The notes beneath the pieces were generated by a model. That model was not told the origin of the DNA, did not search any database, and saw only the letters and a program-made list of their open reading frames with translations. Below, in pieces: positions 11,767 through 23,600 of a DNA stretch of 64,000 nucleotides. The stretch covers positions 620,001 to 684,000 of the forward strand of contig OZ237751.1 in assembly GCA_965178125.1 (NCBI GenBank), given 5' to 3'. How positions within the stretch are numbered: the stretch's first letter is position 1; each line of letters begins with the position of its first letter. A program made the translations under genes and the position numbers. The DNA comes from Bilabrum cf. latius (lineage: Eukaryota; Bigyra: Bicosoecida; Bigyra; Bicosoecida).

Positions 11767-14700
11767 ATGGACCAGACTGCTTACTCGTTGGTGAACACGC
11801 AGCAAGCAAACGCGGGTCGATCATAGGCATTCCTGTCACCTGTAAACCCGCGCCGTGGGGGCGACGGATTCGGCGTGTTGCAGTCCCCGGGAGCCAGCAG
11901 TGCGTACGGTGCGCTGGACGGAGCTCCGCATGGCACTCCGTACGCAGCTGGAACCATGATACCGTCGAGGCCAGCATCTAGATTAGACCCATTGCCAGCC
12001 AGCACGCGCCCGCCCAGGCTGGCAAGGCAGCAGGGCACGGCTGGCGATGTGCACCGGCCCTCGTTGCGAGCAGGCCCCTCAACGGCAGGGAGCTACTACG
12101 GCAGGGCCGCGGGCGGCGAGCAAATCAAGTCTGCGTACTCCAGGGCGAGCACAGCGGGGAGCCAACCAGGCTCGTACTCAAAACGGTTCGGAAAGGCGGG
12201 GCGAAGACCGGCGGGCCCTCCTCCGGCAGGAAGCCTGCGGGGCACCGCGAGCAAGGGCTCCTCCTCTAGTAGCAGGGCCACTAGCAGCGGTGGAGGGAGG
12301 CTCCCTCAGGATGCTGCACTGGTGCTGCCGAAACGGGGCTACGGCGGGCATTCCGCGGGCATAGGTGGCTCAAAGGAGGAGCCCTACGACTATCAGGGTG
12401 CACCGCACGGTGGTGCAGGAGGCCTTGACACGCAGAGGTCATGGGAGCTGCAGAGCCTCGGGACGGAGGGGTCCATCACCGGAGATCATCTCGGTGTGAC
12501 GAGTGCGAGGGATCTGCAGGGACGGGGGGGTACTCGCGGCGGTGCTATTGTCCCCCACGGGTCCATCGATCGCTAGCTGAGGTACTGCACCAAGCACATG
12601 GGGCAGTGCGACGGGAAGCGGCTCGCCAGCCGGCTGTGCTTCAGCTGCAAGCGACTCACGCCCCAGGATCCCGACTCTGGCTTCTACTGCGACGCGTGCT
12701 TTCGGTTGAGGCACCCGTGGACGCGAGCCGCCCACACCTGGTCCTTTTACGAGCAGAAGCCGCCCCCGCCCAAGGCGGTGAGTGACAACGATCCGGCAGC
12801 CAAGAACATCGCAGTGGCGGAGGCGATGCACAGGGACACAAAGCAGCTGCAGACGATCCTGGGCGAGGCTGACAGGTCCACATTTGAAGAGCGAGACGGT
12901 GCGGCAAAGTCGTGCGACGCGCTGATGGCACGCATGGCCGAGATGCTGGACACGCTTCGGGACGACAAGAAGCGGCTGAGGCACGCGATGGCCAGGAGGG
13001 TGCAATCGCTGTGGAGGATCAGGAGGGCGAGGAGGAGGATCGTCAGCATGATGCGGCTGGTGTGGAGCAAGATCTTCGACCCTTCTTCCCAGCAGTTCTA
13101 CTACGTGAACAGGAAGACTGGTCACGTGCAGTGGGAGAAACCGAGAACCTTCTTTGGCACTTCGTTTGAGATTCCGGACTACCCCACCGTGGAGGCAAAG
13201 GACTTGTCACCGATGGTAGCCGCCCGCATGATCCAATCCGCCGTTCGGGGCTACATGGCCAGACAGAGGTTCAAGATGGCACTGGCTGCCGTGTGGAGAT
13301 CCGCCATCGACCGCGCGTCCGGCAAGAAGTACTACTACAACACGAGAACAGGGGTGGTGCAGTGGAAGAGGCCGGTCGTGATGGGCCCCGACTCACCCAG
13401 GGCCTCCACGAAGGAGGAGAGGCGCAGCTTTCGTGCCATGGTAGGCGACTAGGCGCCCGGAGGAGGGGCCTCCACCGGCCCAGCCACACCGGCCGTGTTG
13501 TCAGCCAGGTCGCATGGAAGCCAGCGGGACGCACTTGGGTCCGCAAGGCATCCACCTCCGGCATCGGCCACTGGCAAGGGCCAGGTGAGGGGAGAGACTG
13601 AAAGGGTTCCATCTGCTGGTGCCGCATAGCACGTGCAGAAGAATGACGAGTACTACGCTCTGCTTGTGCAGCGGCTCTGGCGAGGCTTCAAGGGCAGGAT
13701 CAAGTTCCGGTGCCAGCTGGAGCAGACCATCCTCAAGTACTACGACGAGGACCAGGAAGCGTACTACTACTACAACCAGCTGACGGGACAGTCCAGCTGG
13801 GAGGCGCCCAAGGTTCTGGGCTCCGAATCGATCGTCGCGCTGGATGGGCCCTCGGCTGGGCTGAGCCCAGACGGCACCAACGGGTTCTGGAGAGACAAGC
13901 TCAGGGGGAGGGACCACCGGCTGTACGGCACAGGTCACTCGAAGGAAGACCAGAGAGTTCTCACGGAAACAGTGGGGGGGAGTCCGGAGGGACAGGATAA
14001 CAGCGTGTCGGGTGCAGGCAGCGCCAGTGCAGCGGGCTCGGCTCTCTCTGGCACTGCTGCCGACGATTCGGCCGCATTTCGCCGCTTGCCTGCCTCCATC
14101 GTGTTCCCTGTGGGGATCCGTCCGGGACACCGAGCCGGTGACATGTCGGAAGAGCAGGCGCGGCTGGTGCTGCAGTCCTTCGCTCGCATGCTAGGCGCGA
14201 GGCGCAAGGCCTCCAGGAGAGCCACGCGGGCCTACATCAAGGTGCTGGACGAGCAGTACGGTGTGCCCTACTACTTCAACCGGTACGCTGGCACCTCTCA
14301 CTGGGAGAAGCCGTGGCTGCTGCAGGATCTAGACAAGGACACTGTTTCCGTGGGCAGCATGGCAGAGGACCTGCAGTCAGTAGTTACGTCTGCTCGCTCT
14401 AGCAAGGCTCCGGATGGCTCTGTGGACGCAGCCAAGGCGAGACACGCCAGGGATCGGGGTGGCACCAGATCGATAGCGGGCAGCGCGGGCGGCATGTACT
14501 CTGCCAGAATGTCGGCCAGGACGTCGGCGCGGCCCTCCGCGCGGGAATCGGGTGCGCTGCCGCCCAAGGGCGACGCGGCTGCGAGGCGGGTCTGGTCTGC
14601 GAGCGGCAGGGCGCGAGGGAGCGGCCCGGGTGCTGCTGGAGGCGCCGGATTCGAGTCGCCTGGGACGGCTGTGGGATCGCTGCCCAAGGCATCGCCGTCT

Positions 14701-17700
14701 GCGTCGCCGGTCGGGTCGGGTGGCGCAGCTGTTGGGGCCGGCGCTCGCGGCGGCGGTGCCACTGGCAGCAGCAGCAGCAGCATTGCGTCTGGATCGAGGC
14801 CTGGCTCGGTGCCGGCATCCCCCGCCGATTCCGGGATCGAATCAGCGCTCGTCACGTCGCCGCAGCTGAAGTCTCCGCCTCACCAGACTGTCGGCAATAA
14901 GCATGTCTTCGGCGCGGATGGTCCTCAGGTCACACCCACCTTGGAATCGCCTGCTGATTCAGGTGGACCTGACGGCGGTTTGCAAGCCGGTTCCTTGCCG
15001 GCATCTGCTGGAATCTCTGCCCTGCGATTGCAGTCGATGTGGCGGGGATTTAAGGCCAGGCGCAAGGCCGTAGACATGGCCAAGCAAGTGTACGAGAAAG
15101 CGGTGGATCCCACCTACAACGCTGTCTACTACTACAACAACAAGACGGGCGAGTCTAGGTGGACCAAGCCTATGCTTCTAGGGTCTGACGACTGCGAAAC
15201 GGTTAAGGACGGTTCCAGCCGGGGCGGCGCGGCGTCGGCCCGCAGCATGGGCCCCACTCCACGCGTGGATCCCACCAGCACGCAGGACGCATCGATTCCC
15301 CGGACCCCGCGCGATGCCGGTGAGGAGGCAGTTAGGCGTTTCAGGGCGGCAAGACACCTCTAGCGGTTAGCGAGGGGTATCCGCGGCAGATTGCGGGCCC
15401 GCGCAGCCGTGCGGCGCATGTACGAGAGGGTGTATGACGAGGAGAACAAGGCACACTTCATCTACTGCATGGTGAGCGGAGAGTCGAGCTGGAGGATGCC
15501 CGCGCTGCTGCTGAAGCTGTTCGGCCACCTCGCCACCGTGGCAGAGGCTGCTGCCGCTGCCAGAGAGGAGCTCAAGGAGCTCGGTGCTCCTCCCGAGGAA
15601 GAGCCCACGGAGGAGAGGATGCAGCTCGCACTGGAACGGCTGGTGGGCGACAGGATGTTTGTGACGCCGGCCATGGCTTCCGTGGCGGTCGGGCTGATGG
15701 CACGACCGAACCGGGTTCGCACTGGGCGCCGCGCCGCGGACATGACCGAGGAGCAGGCGGCGGGTCACCTTCAGAGCGCCTTTCGGATGTGGAAGGCGAG
15801 GTCACACGCTCGCGCCAAAGCCACGGTTAGGTGGGTGAAATAGTACGACGACCAGTGGCAGCTGTACTACTACTTTGACATATACAGATCTGAGGCGCAG
15901 TGGCTGTGTCCCGCTCTCCTCAAAGATGAGGAAATCCCTGAGCTCGGGTCGAGGGAAGCAGACGCGCTGTTCCAAGCCGCGCACAAGAGCCCAGAAGCAG
16001 CCAAGGCCGCCATGCAGAGAGCAGCCTCTGTCCGCACCCAGTCTCCGGAAGATGCCGCCGATGCCGCTGTCGCTGCGACGCACGGTCCCGGCGAGACGAC
16101 GCCGTCCGTCGCTGGCTCTGCCTCTGGCTCAGGGGCCAAGTCGGACAGCGCGTCGGAGGGGTCTTCCCTACTCCACCTGCACACGGGGGGGCCAAAGCTG
16201 GGTGCACCCCCCAACGTGGGGTCACTGACCGGCAGGCAGTCGCTCAGGCTCACTAGCAGACCAGGCACGGCGAGGTCACAGCAGTTGGAGACGCACTTGG
16301 AGCAGCGAGGACTCGCGCTCTACAGCCCTGCCAGGCATTCCCGCAGCAAGTCCCACTCTCCCGGGGTACAGGAAATCATGGCATTTTCCAGGCCAGGCAC
16401 GGCTGGCAGCATGGTCTCTGCCCGAACCAGCGCGGACAACCAGTCTGTCATGTCCTCAGGTACCTTGCTCCGGCTCCCGCCGAAGCCTATGGGCACCCCA
16501 GACGCCGCAGGGAGGAATTCTTCCTCGTCCTCTGGCGGTGTGCCCCGACTCAAGTTCTCGTTCGGAGGCGCTGGTGCCAACGGCAAGTCCTTCCGTGGGA
16601 TGCCATTCGAAGGCGCTGCATCAGCGATTGCAGAGGAGGACGAAGATGAGGACGCAGCGGGTATCGGTGGGAAGCAGCACTAGCGTCAGGGTGATCACCA
16701 TGACAGCCGCGAGAGCTCTGCTCCTGCCACGCCCAAGCCCAGGGGGAGCGCAGCGGGGACGCGGCAAGGCGAGAAACCGCACAGTTCCCCGTCCCCGGGA
16801 GCGAAAAGCATCGAGTCACCAAGGAGCAAGAGTGGGGTCACCACCGGGGAACACAGCCGGGCCAGCAGCCCAGGGCTGACTGTGCTCAGCGAAGATGGGG
16901 GCGGCTTCCGGCCGGGCTCCAGTGCCTCCCAGCTGAGGCCGCAGCACGGCGCATCATCAGCTAGGCCTTCCAGCCGACCGCTGTCTCCAGGGACGACTCA
17001 CTCGCGGGCTTCCGATGAGGAGAAGCCCGTGCTGTCTCCACGCTCCGTCGCTTACATCCACACGCAGGAGGCCGCCGCACTGCTGATCGACCGCGGCGTG
17101 TGCCAGCAGAGGACAGACGCGGCGCAGCTTACCTTCGCCTGGTTGAAAGAGGCCGGCTTGCGGGGCTTCTGGAAGAAGGTGGCCAGTGTGACGAGTGAGG
17201 AGGCGGCGCGGACATCCCGTGAAGTTGCCTTGGAGGGCGTGGACGCGGCAGAGCAGGCGCTGCTGGCCGCCGGAGAGCAAGGGGGTGGGGCGGCCGGCAC
17301 GGACAGAGGGGAAGAGATGCTCGGCGGGATGTTCGCGCCCCTGCCTCTCAACGAGGAGAATCCGTCCACCAGGGCGACGGATGTGCTGCTGGATAAAGCC
17401 GACGAGGTGCAGGAGCGGGAGGGCGCGTCACTACTTCAGTTGGGAGGCGCTTCTCCCCCCGCTGGCGGCGTTCAAGCGAGCGGCGCTGCAACGAGCTCCG
17501 GCGGAGCGGAGGGGTTCGGTGTCAGGCAGCTCGCCGCTTCAGTGAGGCAGGATCCCCGCACAGCTGCCGCGTTGGGTGTCGCATCGCAACGCGTGGTAGG
17601 GGAAAATCAGGCGGGGGTGGGTAAACTCGGGAACGGCGATACCGCCGAGGAGGACGGCGCGCTGGATGCAGCGTCCGTCTCGCGTGCTTCAGTGGGTGGC

Positions 17701-17982
17701 ATGAAGGGTAGGGAGAGAGATGGCGCGCCTTTGGATGCAGGGCGCATGGATACAGGCGCACTGAGACAAGACGTGGCTGAGCCTCGTCTGCGGGGAGATC
17801 CCGGGGAGGCGGGAGGTGCTCGCTCAGGAGAAGGTGCTCGAGACGAGGGAGCGAGCATCGGAGGCGACACACTGGCGAGCAGGGGGCTCGAGCCGAGTGC
17901 AGCCGATGGGGTGCAAGAATCAATCGATCGGGCGCGGGAGTTCTATGCCAGGCTCCCTGGAAAGGTTGGGGCCAGGAAGTAA
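11767..17982 (+). CDS. Large protein with zinc-finger-like N-terminus and seven IQ-WW modules
   Basis: One frame of 2071 codons runs from ATG 11767 to TAA 17982, crossed by seven UAG codons (11824, 12574, 13450, 13627, 15361, 15841, 16681). Residues about 272-325 hold a Cys/His cluster (CTKHMGQC, CFSC, YCDAC, RHPW) like a B-box. Seven modules follow between residues about 431 and 1380: an IQ calmodulin-binding helix (for example LWRGFKGRIKFR, MWRGFKARRK), then a WW-like unit with the aromatic run and second Trp (QFYYVNRKTGHVQWEKP, VYYYNNKTGESRWTKP). The sixth IQ reads L-UAG-RLARGIRGRLRAR, where the IQ consensus demands Gln. The rest is Ser/Gly/Ala-rich, with a more structured stretch near residue 1763. 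IQ motifs bind calmodulin-like light chains and WW domains bind proline motifs, so a scaffold role, perhaps cytoskeletal or flagellar, is inferred. No introns are needed. Confidence 0.88.
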
Positions 17983-18145
17983 GCTGTTGCGGCTGGTCAA
18001 CCGATAGTTTGCGACCACGGACAGGAGATGCAACTTCGAGCGTTGCGCCGCAGGCAGGGCGAATTCATACCACTAGCTTGCCAAACAACTTTCGCATCAC
18101 ACTTACTAGTCTAGAACCAAATTCAATTCGATCGTCTTGTGTGAC

Positions 18146-20281
18146 ATGTCAGACGTGCACGAGAGGCTGAGCAAGGCGTTCGCTGAAGGACATCTTGAGT
18201 CGGTTGAAGCTTTGATTCACGAAGACCCCGCGGCGCTGAGCAATAATGCGTACTTTCAGCGATACCTTAATATTGGCATATACCATGGCCATACTGAGCT
18301 AGTCCGCTATATCCTTGAGCTAGAGGAAACGAGTTGCTCCAGCCGATGCGATTGTATCGTGTTGCGTGCAGCCTTGGCTTTAGCGTGCCGGCATGGGCAC
18401 GCTGAAATTGTCAAGATACTAAACATACAATACGGGGCGATCTGTGGGGCCGGGGGAGTGGGTACGCCTGGGGAGCATGCGCGCGAGATGGGCCTAAGTG
18501 GTGCGTGCTAGAACGGGCACACCGAGGTCGTCGAGTACCTCCTCTCCTTACAAGACGATAGCAGAGTTGACGCACGGTACAATAGCAACAATGCTTTCTG
18601 TATGGCATGCCAAGGTGGCCATACAGGCATAGTGTTGCTCCTTCTCTAGCTGCGAGGAGATCGCAGGATAGATCCGACCGCAAGCGGTTCGAGGGCCCTG
18701 AAGTTGGCTGCACAGAACGATCACATCGAAGTGGTGAAGCTATTGCTAGACCTTGGCGGCGGATTGGATGCAATGGTTCTTCCGGAAGACGGAGAACCTG
18801 AGGATGATGCAGTCGACGCTGCCTGTAGTGGCATGTCGGCCCTGTTCGGGGACAGCAGCAGCGAGGAGCCTGAGGAGGAGGATGGTGATGAGGAGGAGGA
18901 CGAGGAGGCGGGACAGAGGGAAGTGTGCAGCGATGATGAGTGCCACGGCGACAGCATGGCCAGCGAAGCACCTGATGCGGCCGATGCCTAGGGCAGTGCA
19001 AGCAGGGCGGCCGCAGGCGGCAGTGGTGGTGGTGCAGCCGACCAGAAAGAGCACGCGGAGGACTGGAGGCTCCAGCACCCTTGCGTCGATGTCACAGTGT
19101 ACAAAAACAATCCAGGGGACTGGGTCGTGCTTCTGGCAGCGGCCAGGGCAGGTGACCTGCAGCTGCTCAAGGACGTGCTCCGGGTGCGCCGCCGCTTCGG
19201 GAGGGAGGACACGCCGAGCTCACTGCTAGGTGCTGCGTCACGTGCAGGCCAGATGGAAGTCCTGCAATACCTGCTCGGATTAGAAGGCAGTGAGGCAGTG
19301 GATGTCCGCTACGGTGGGGATTCTGCGCTTCGTGGTGCGTTCGACTCTTGCAGGCGCGATATAGTAGACTTGCTGGTGACCCACGGTGCAAGCCTCGATA
19401 CGGTGCTTGCGAGCAGCCCCGACCTGCTGCTACACCAGCCGTGCCTGAAGGGAGATATAGGCATGGTGGATTACATATTGTCGCTGGAAGTGGAAGCGAC
19501 CGGGCATCGCGTCCCTCCATTCTACGACGGCAGGCATATTCTCGCGGTAGCGTGCCTGGGCGAGCAGCTCGAGCTAGCCAAGCACTTGCTCGAGGCAGAC
19601 GCGGAGGCCAAGCTCGTCCCACGGACCTCGCTCAACCAAGCCCTATACTCAACTATCAGAAGCGGCAACATGGAACTGCTGGATCTGCTGCTGCGGCAGT
19701 AGGTTGAGCATCTTCGGGTGGACCTGAAGGGCGATTATCACACCTTGTCACCTGTCTACCAAGCCTCCGCTGACCTGAGATCAGACGTCATGAAAGTGCT
19801 ACTTGCCATCGACGATGAGCGGTGGATTGACATGCGCGAGTACGAGGGCCTTGTTTTTCAATTCGCTGCAGAGAGAATGTCGTACGCTGCTGCAGCTGTT
19901 GATGAGTTCTTTCGGGTGGTGATGACCCGCCCAAGGCCAAGGTGGGACGAATCAGAGCGCCTGAAGGGATGGCTTCCTACACGAAAACTCTATCAGAGCC
20001 ATTGCCGCGACTGGGCAGAGCCCTACGAGTACTGGGTGCACTGGCATCCCCGACCACTTGCCAGTCGGCTGTGCATGTTTCGGGCTGCGAGCGACGCGCA
20101 CCGGGACGCAGACATCGCGAGCCATTGCTGTTCGGAGGGCCGCCCACTGGAGCTTTCGAAGCGTATGCGGCTGGGTCGACTTGCGATGGGCGAGAGCACT
20201 TTGCGGGCGCTGCTCGCATCAGCAGAGGCCGGCGAGCACGGAGACTGTGCGGCTGTGATGCGTGAAGTGATCGGCAGGTGA
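18146..20281 (+). CDS. Ankyrin-repeat protein
   Basis: The 711-residue frame from ATG 18146 to TGA 20281 contains several UAG codons (18509-18511, about 18646, 18989, 19700). Ankyrin repeats occur throughout: GHTELVRYILELE, CRHGHAEIVKIL, NGHTEVVEYLLSLQ, QNDHIEVVKLLLDLG, AGQMEVLQYLLGLE and GNMELLDLLLRQ. The first UAG lies in AC-UAG-NGHTEVVEYLL, where ACQNGH is the common ankyrin wording. A strongly acidic Glu/Asp insert sits near residues 230-275. The C-terminal 180 residues are Trp/Arg-rich and not repeat-like. Ankyrin repeats mediate protein-protein contacts; no partner can be inferred. It lies 163 bp downstream of the IQ-WW gene on the same strand. An ATG-less upstream extension exists (TTG at 18137) but is not used. 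Confidence 0.88.
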
Positions 20282-20682
20282 CTGCTGAACGACAGATGCC
20301 CTAGTGCTCGGTGCATCAAAAATCCCTTGGTGCATGATATTTCACTTGGAACTTCGTTGAACGTGTCCATGTCACGATCTGGTATACTAGCAATTCACAC
20401 GTTTCAAACGAGTGCAGGCCACGATGGCGCAGCGTCACACCCCTATCCGCCGGCGATCGCGTACCAATCCAAGGGCGAATTGGAGGATATTTCCAGAATA
20501 ACGCGCATTTGTTGCTAGCTCTTCGGTGTTCCTTATCAGCTACTGCGTTTGTGTGTCCTCGCTGCTCCGTGCGGGTGAACAGGAGCATTGCGGAAGTCCT
20601 AGCGCTCAGTTCCAACGCTGGACTATATTACGCAGAACCAGAGCACGTGGAAATCCTTGCCCTACTATAAGTGTGAAGCAAT
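20282..20682. other. Intergenic, about 400 bp
   Basis: It lies between the ankyrin gene and the TmcB-like gene, both on the plus strand, so it should hold the 3' region of one and the promoter of the other. A TGA at 20674-20676 in frame with ATG 20683 supports that start. I see no other gene, RNA or repeat here. Confidence 0.5.
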
Positions 20683-23600
20683 ATGGCAGCTTTGTCTACT
20701 CGAAGCAGGTCTTCGGTCTCGCTGTCGTTAACCTCGGAGATTCAGTCGGGGCTGAGTGGGTGGGCTGGAATCTTAGAAAAGGGGATTTTTGGTTCGTTTG
20801 CAGTCCTTGCAGAATCAAAGAACTCTGGCAGATAGCCAGTTTCCCCGCTTCAAATCTACCTCGAAGTATTGGGGATCGTTATTGATGCGCTACAGTTGGT
20901 AGGGATCGTTATTGGGTCGGACTTTCGTTGGCCGAAGCAGTACTTCTCATGGGCCTCCCGATTCCTAAACCTCATCGAGCTGCTTCTACCTGAACACGTG
21001 TTTCCTATCGTGTTTGGGCTCGTCATGGCGTTCGTTTGGTCGGGCATCGCAGATGCGGCGTACTGCACCTACGCATTCTCACAGGGCTCTCACCGTGCCA
21101 TTTGGCCCATAGTCATGCTTCAAGTAGTGTGGGTATTTCTCGGCTCTGTGGCCTTCATACCAATCCTAGAGCTCAACATAAGGGCGGCTGTGGATCCCAA
21201 AGAAGCGTTTTCGGCTCTAGATATGTCAGACGGTACCGCTGGCTTCATAGCGGCTGGAGCAGTGATCACAGCATCCCTGCTTGTACCCTACTGCGTGCTG
21301 TTCTCTTTGCTGTACTACGATAGCAACCCACGAAGCCTTTCTCCAGGCGCAAAGCCGTCTGGAAGGGTCAGCTTGCTCGACACGGTCCTGCGAGCAGGCT
21401 TCGTGCTCCTCTCACAGGTCGTGCTCGTGCCGAGCACTCGATGGTTCGTGTCTCTGCTCTTCACCGCATCGACGGGTGCAATGGCCTACCAGATGTACCG
21501 ACTGCCCCATTACAAGCTATGGGTGGACCAGCTGCGGTGTGCCGCGTACATGGGGATCGCATGGCTGTCCCTGGCCTCGTTCATCCTGTCCATCGTGGCT
21601 GCCTACCACTCGCAAGACACGGCTGACCAGGTGGCTTTCGATTTCACGTGGCGGTGGCTCGCCTGCACGCCCATTGCAGTAGTAGTGGGAGCAATTTTAC
21701 CTGCCTGGAGGGCGTACAGCCTGCGAGAAGAGGCGAAGCTGGTGCTTGCCCTCCATTTCGGCGGCTCGCAGTACCGGCACGAGGTGCTGCGGACCTCAAC
21801 TTCATCCAGCGTTGCGCTGGGGCAATGCACCATGGACTGCATGGAAGGGGTGGCCCATGCACTGTCTCGATGCACGCGATCGTCAGTTGGACTATGCAAG
21901 TCTCTGTGCTGCGCATGCTGCAGCGGCGGCAATGACCAGCACGCGGCGAGGGTGCATCCGCATTCGGCCCTGGAAGGGCTGACATACGGTGACATTCTCA
22001 GGAGCAACGACAGACCTGGAGGGTCATTATCATTCCACGACATTGTCGAGGCAACCTAGGCAGACGAACAAAAGCGGCACTCTGTCAGCGTATCAGCGAA
22101 GCATGCTCCTCGCAGTGAGCAAAGGACTGGGGGTCAGGACAACAGAAGGACCAGCGTTGCTGCAAGTAGCACCGCAGTATCAACAGGTCCAGCTGGTACC
22201 AAAGAAGGCTCAGGGTCGCACCCATCATTCCTAACCGACACGGCACATGTGGTTGGATCCGCTGATAGCTTGCAGCTGGCAAGAGCTCAGGGTCTTGGCC
22301 CGGTCGTGAGCGTGGGCGGGTCACCAAGCCCTGAAGATGCCGCAGTGCCAGTCGATACTGCATCTGCAAATAGTCTTGCAGAGCCCGAAGCCAAGCTGGT
22401 GCTTCAATCTGCTCCCAAACGTCTGGTACCAGAGGGTCCACTGCCATCCGAAGAGGCTAAGCACTCCTCCGACAGCGGAAACGAGTCCCATTCAACCGCC
22501 GAGCGTGGAGGAGGCTTCACATCGAACGTATCTGCGGACGCAGCAAATCAACCAGCAGGCCCTGAACTCAAAGATGTACTTCGAGGCGGTGCTTCGCCCG
22601 AAAGGCGGACCAGCGTTGAGCACGACAAGCCCGCGCTGACGACCGAATCCGCCGGAAGATCCAACCTGAAGAGCGGGAAAAGCCTTCGAAAGGGCTCTGC
22701 GAGGAAGTCCACGGGCTCTTCTGCTCTGAAGCGAGTAGGATTCAGAGGCCGTTCTGGCGGCAGCGGCTCAATAGGTGGGTCGTTCAGGCCGCAACGAGGT
22801 CTTGCACACCAGCCATCGTTCAACTTCAAGTCCGGGGTGGAGCTAGATGAAGGCCGCCCCACCATCTACAGCGAGTACGACGTAGAGCGAATGGCCAGAG
22901 CAGTCGTGATCTCAGGGCCGACCAGGGAGAACCTGAACGCCGCCCTTCACGTGTACGCAGTGGGGATGCGGGAGCATCCCGAATCTGCCTACGTGCGCGT
23001 GTGCTACGCTGCCTTTCTGGAGTCGTACCACTAGGACCAGCTTCGGGGCATGTCCATGCTGCGAGCCGCATCCAAGATCAAGGCGCCACTCGACGTGAGG
23101 TTTCTTATCTTCAACAGGGCTAAGCTGGCAGAGCAGTTCAGACATTCTTCGCAGATCGGCGAGAGCATTAGCACCATCGGTGTGATTGAGTACAAAAAAC
23201 TGCTAGCGGACGCCACACGGAAGCACTACCGAGCCGTGTTTCAGCTGACCAAGCTCTGGGACGTATGCAAGCGCCGGCTGCAAACCGCTGGCAGCATCGA
23301 CGTGTCCGATTCGGCCCACATCAGCAAGAGGCTTCGCTAGTTCCAGTCGCTTCGCGACGGCGCCACAAAGTCGTACGCCCAGCTCCTGCGCAAATATCCG
23401 AACGCGCAGGCCGTGCTGCGGTCCTACGGCACGTTCGTGCTCGACGTTTTGAATCGGCCGGATGCTGCTGATGCGTACTTTGCTCGAGCGGACGAGCTAG
23501 AGGAGGATGAGTCTAGGGTAGAGACCGGCGGCAAAGCGGAGCGAGAGTCGCAGGCGGACCGCCGCACCGAGTCTCGCTTCTCCAAAGCCCACAGCCACGC

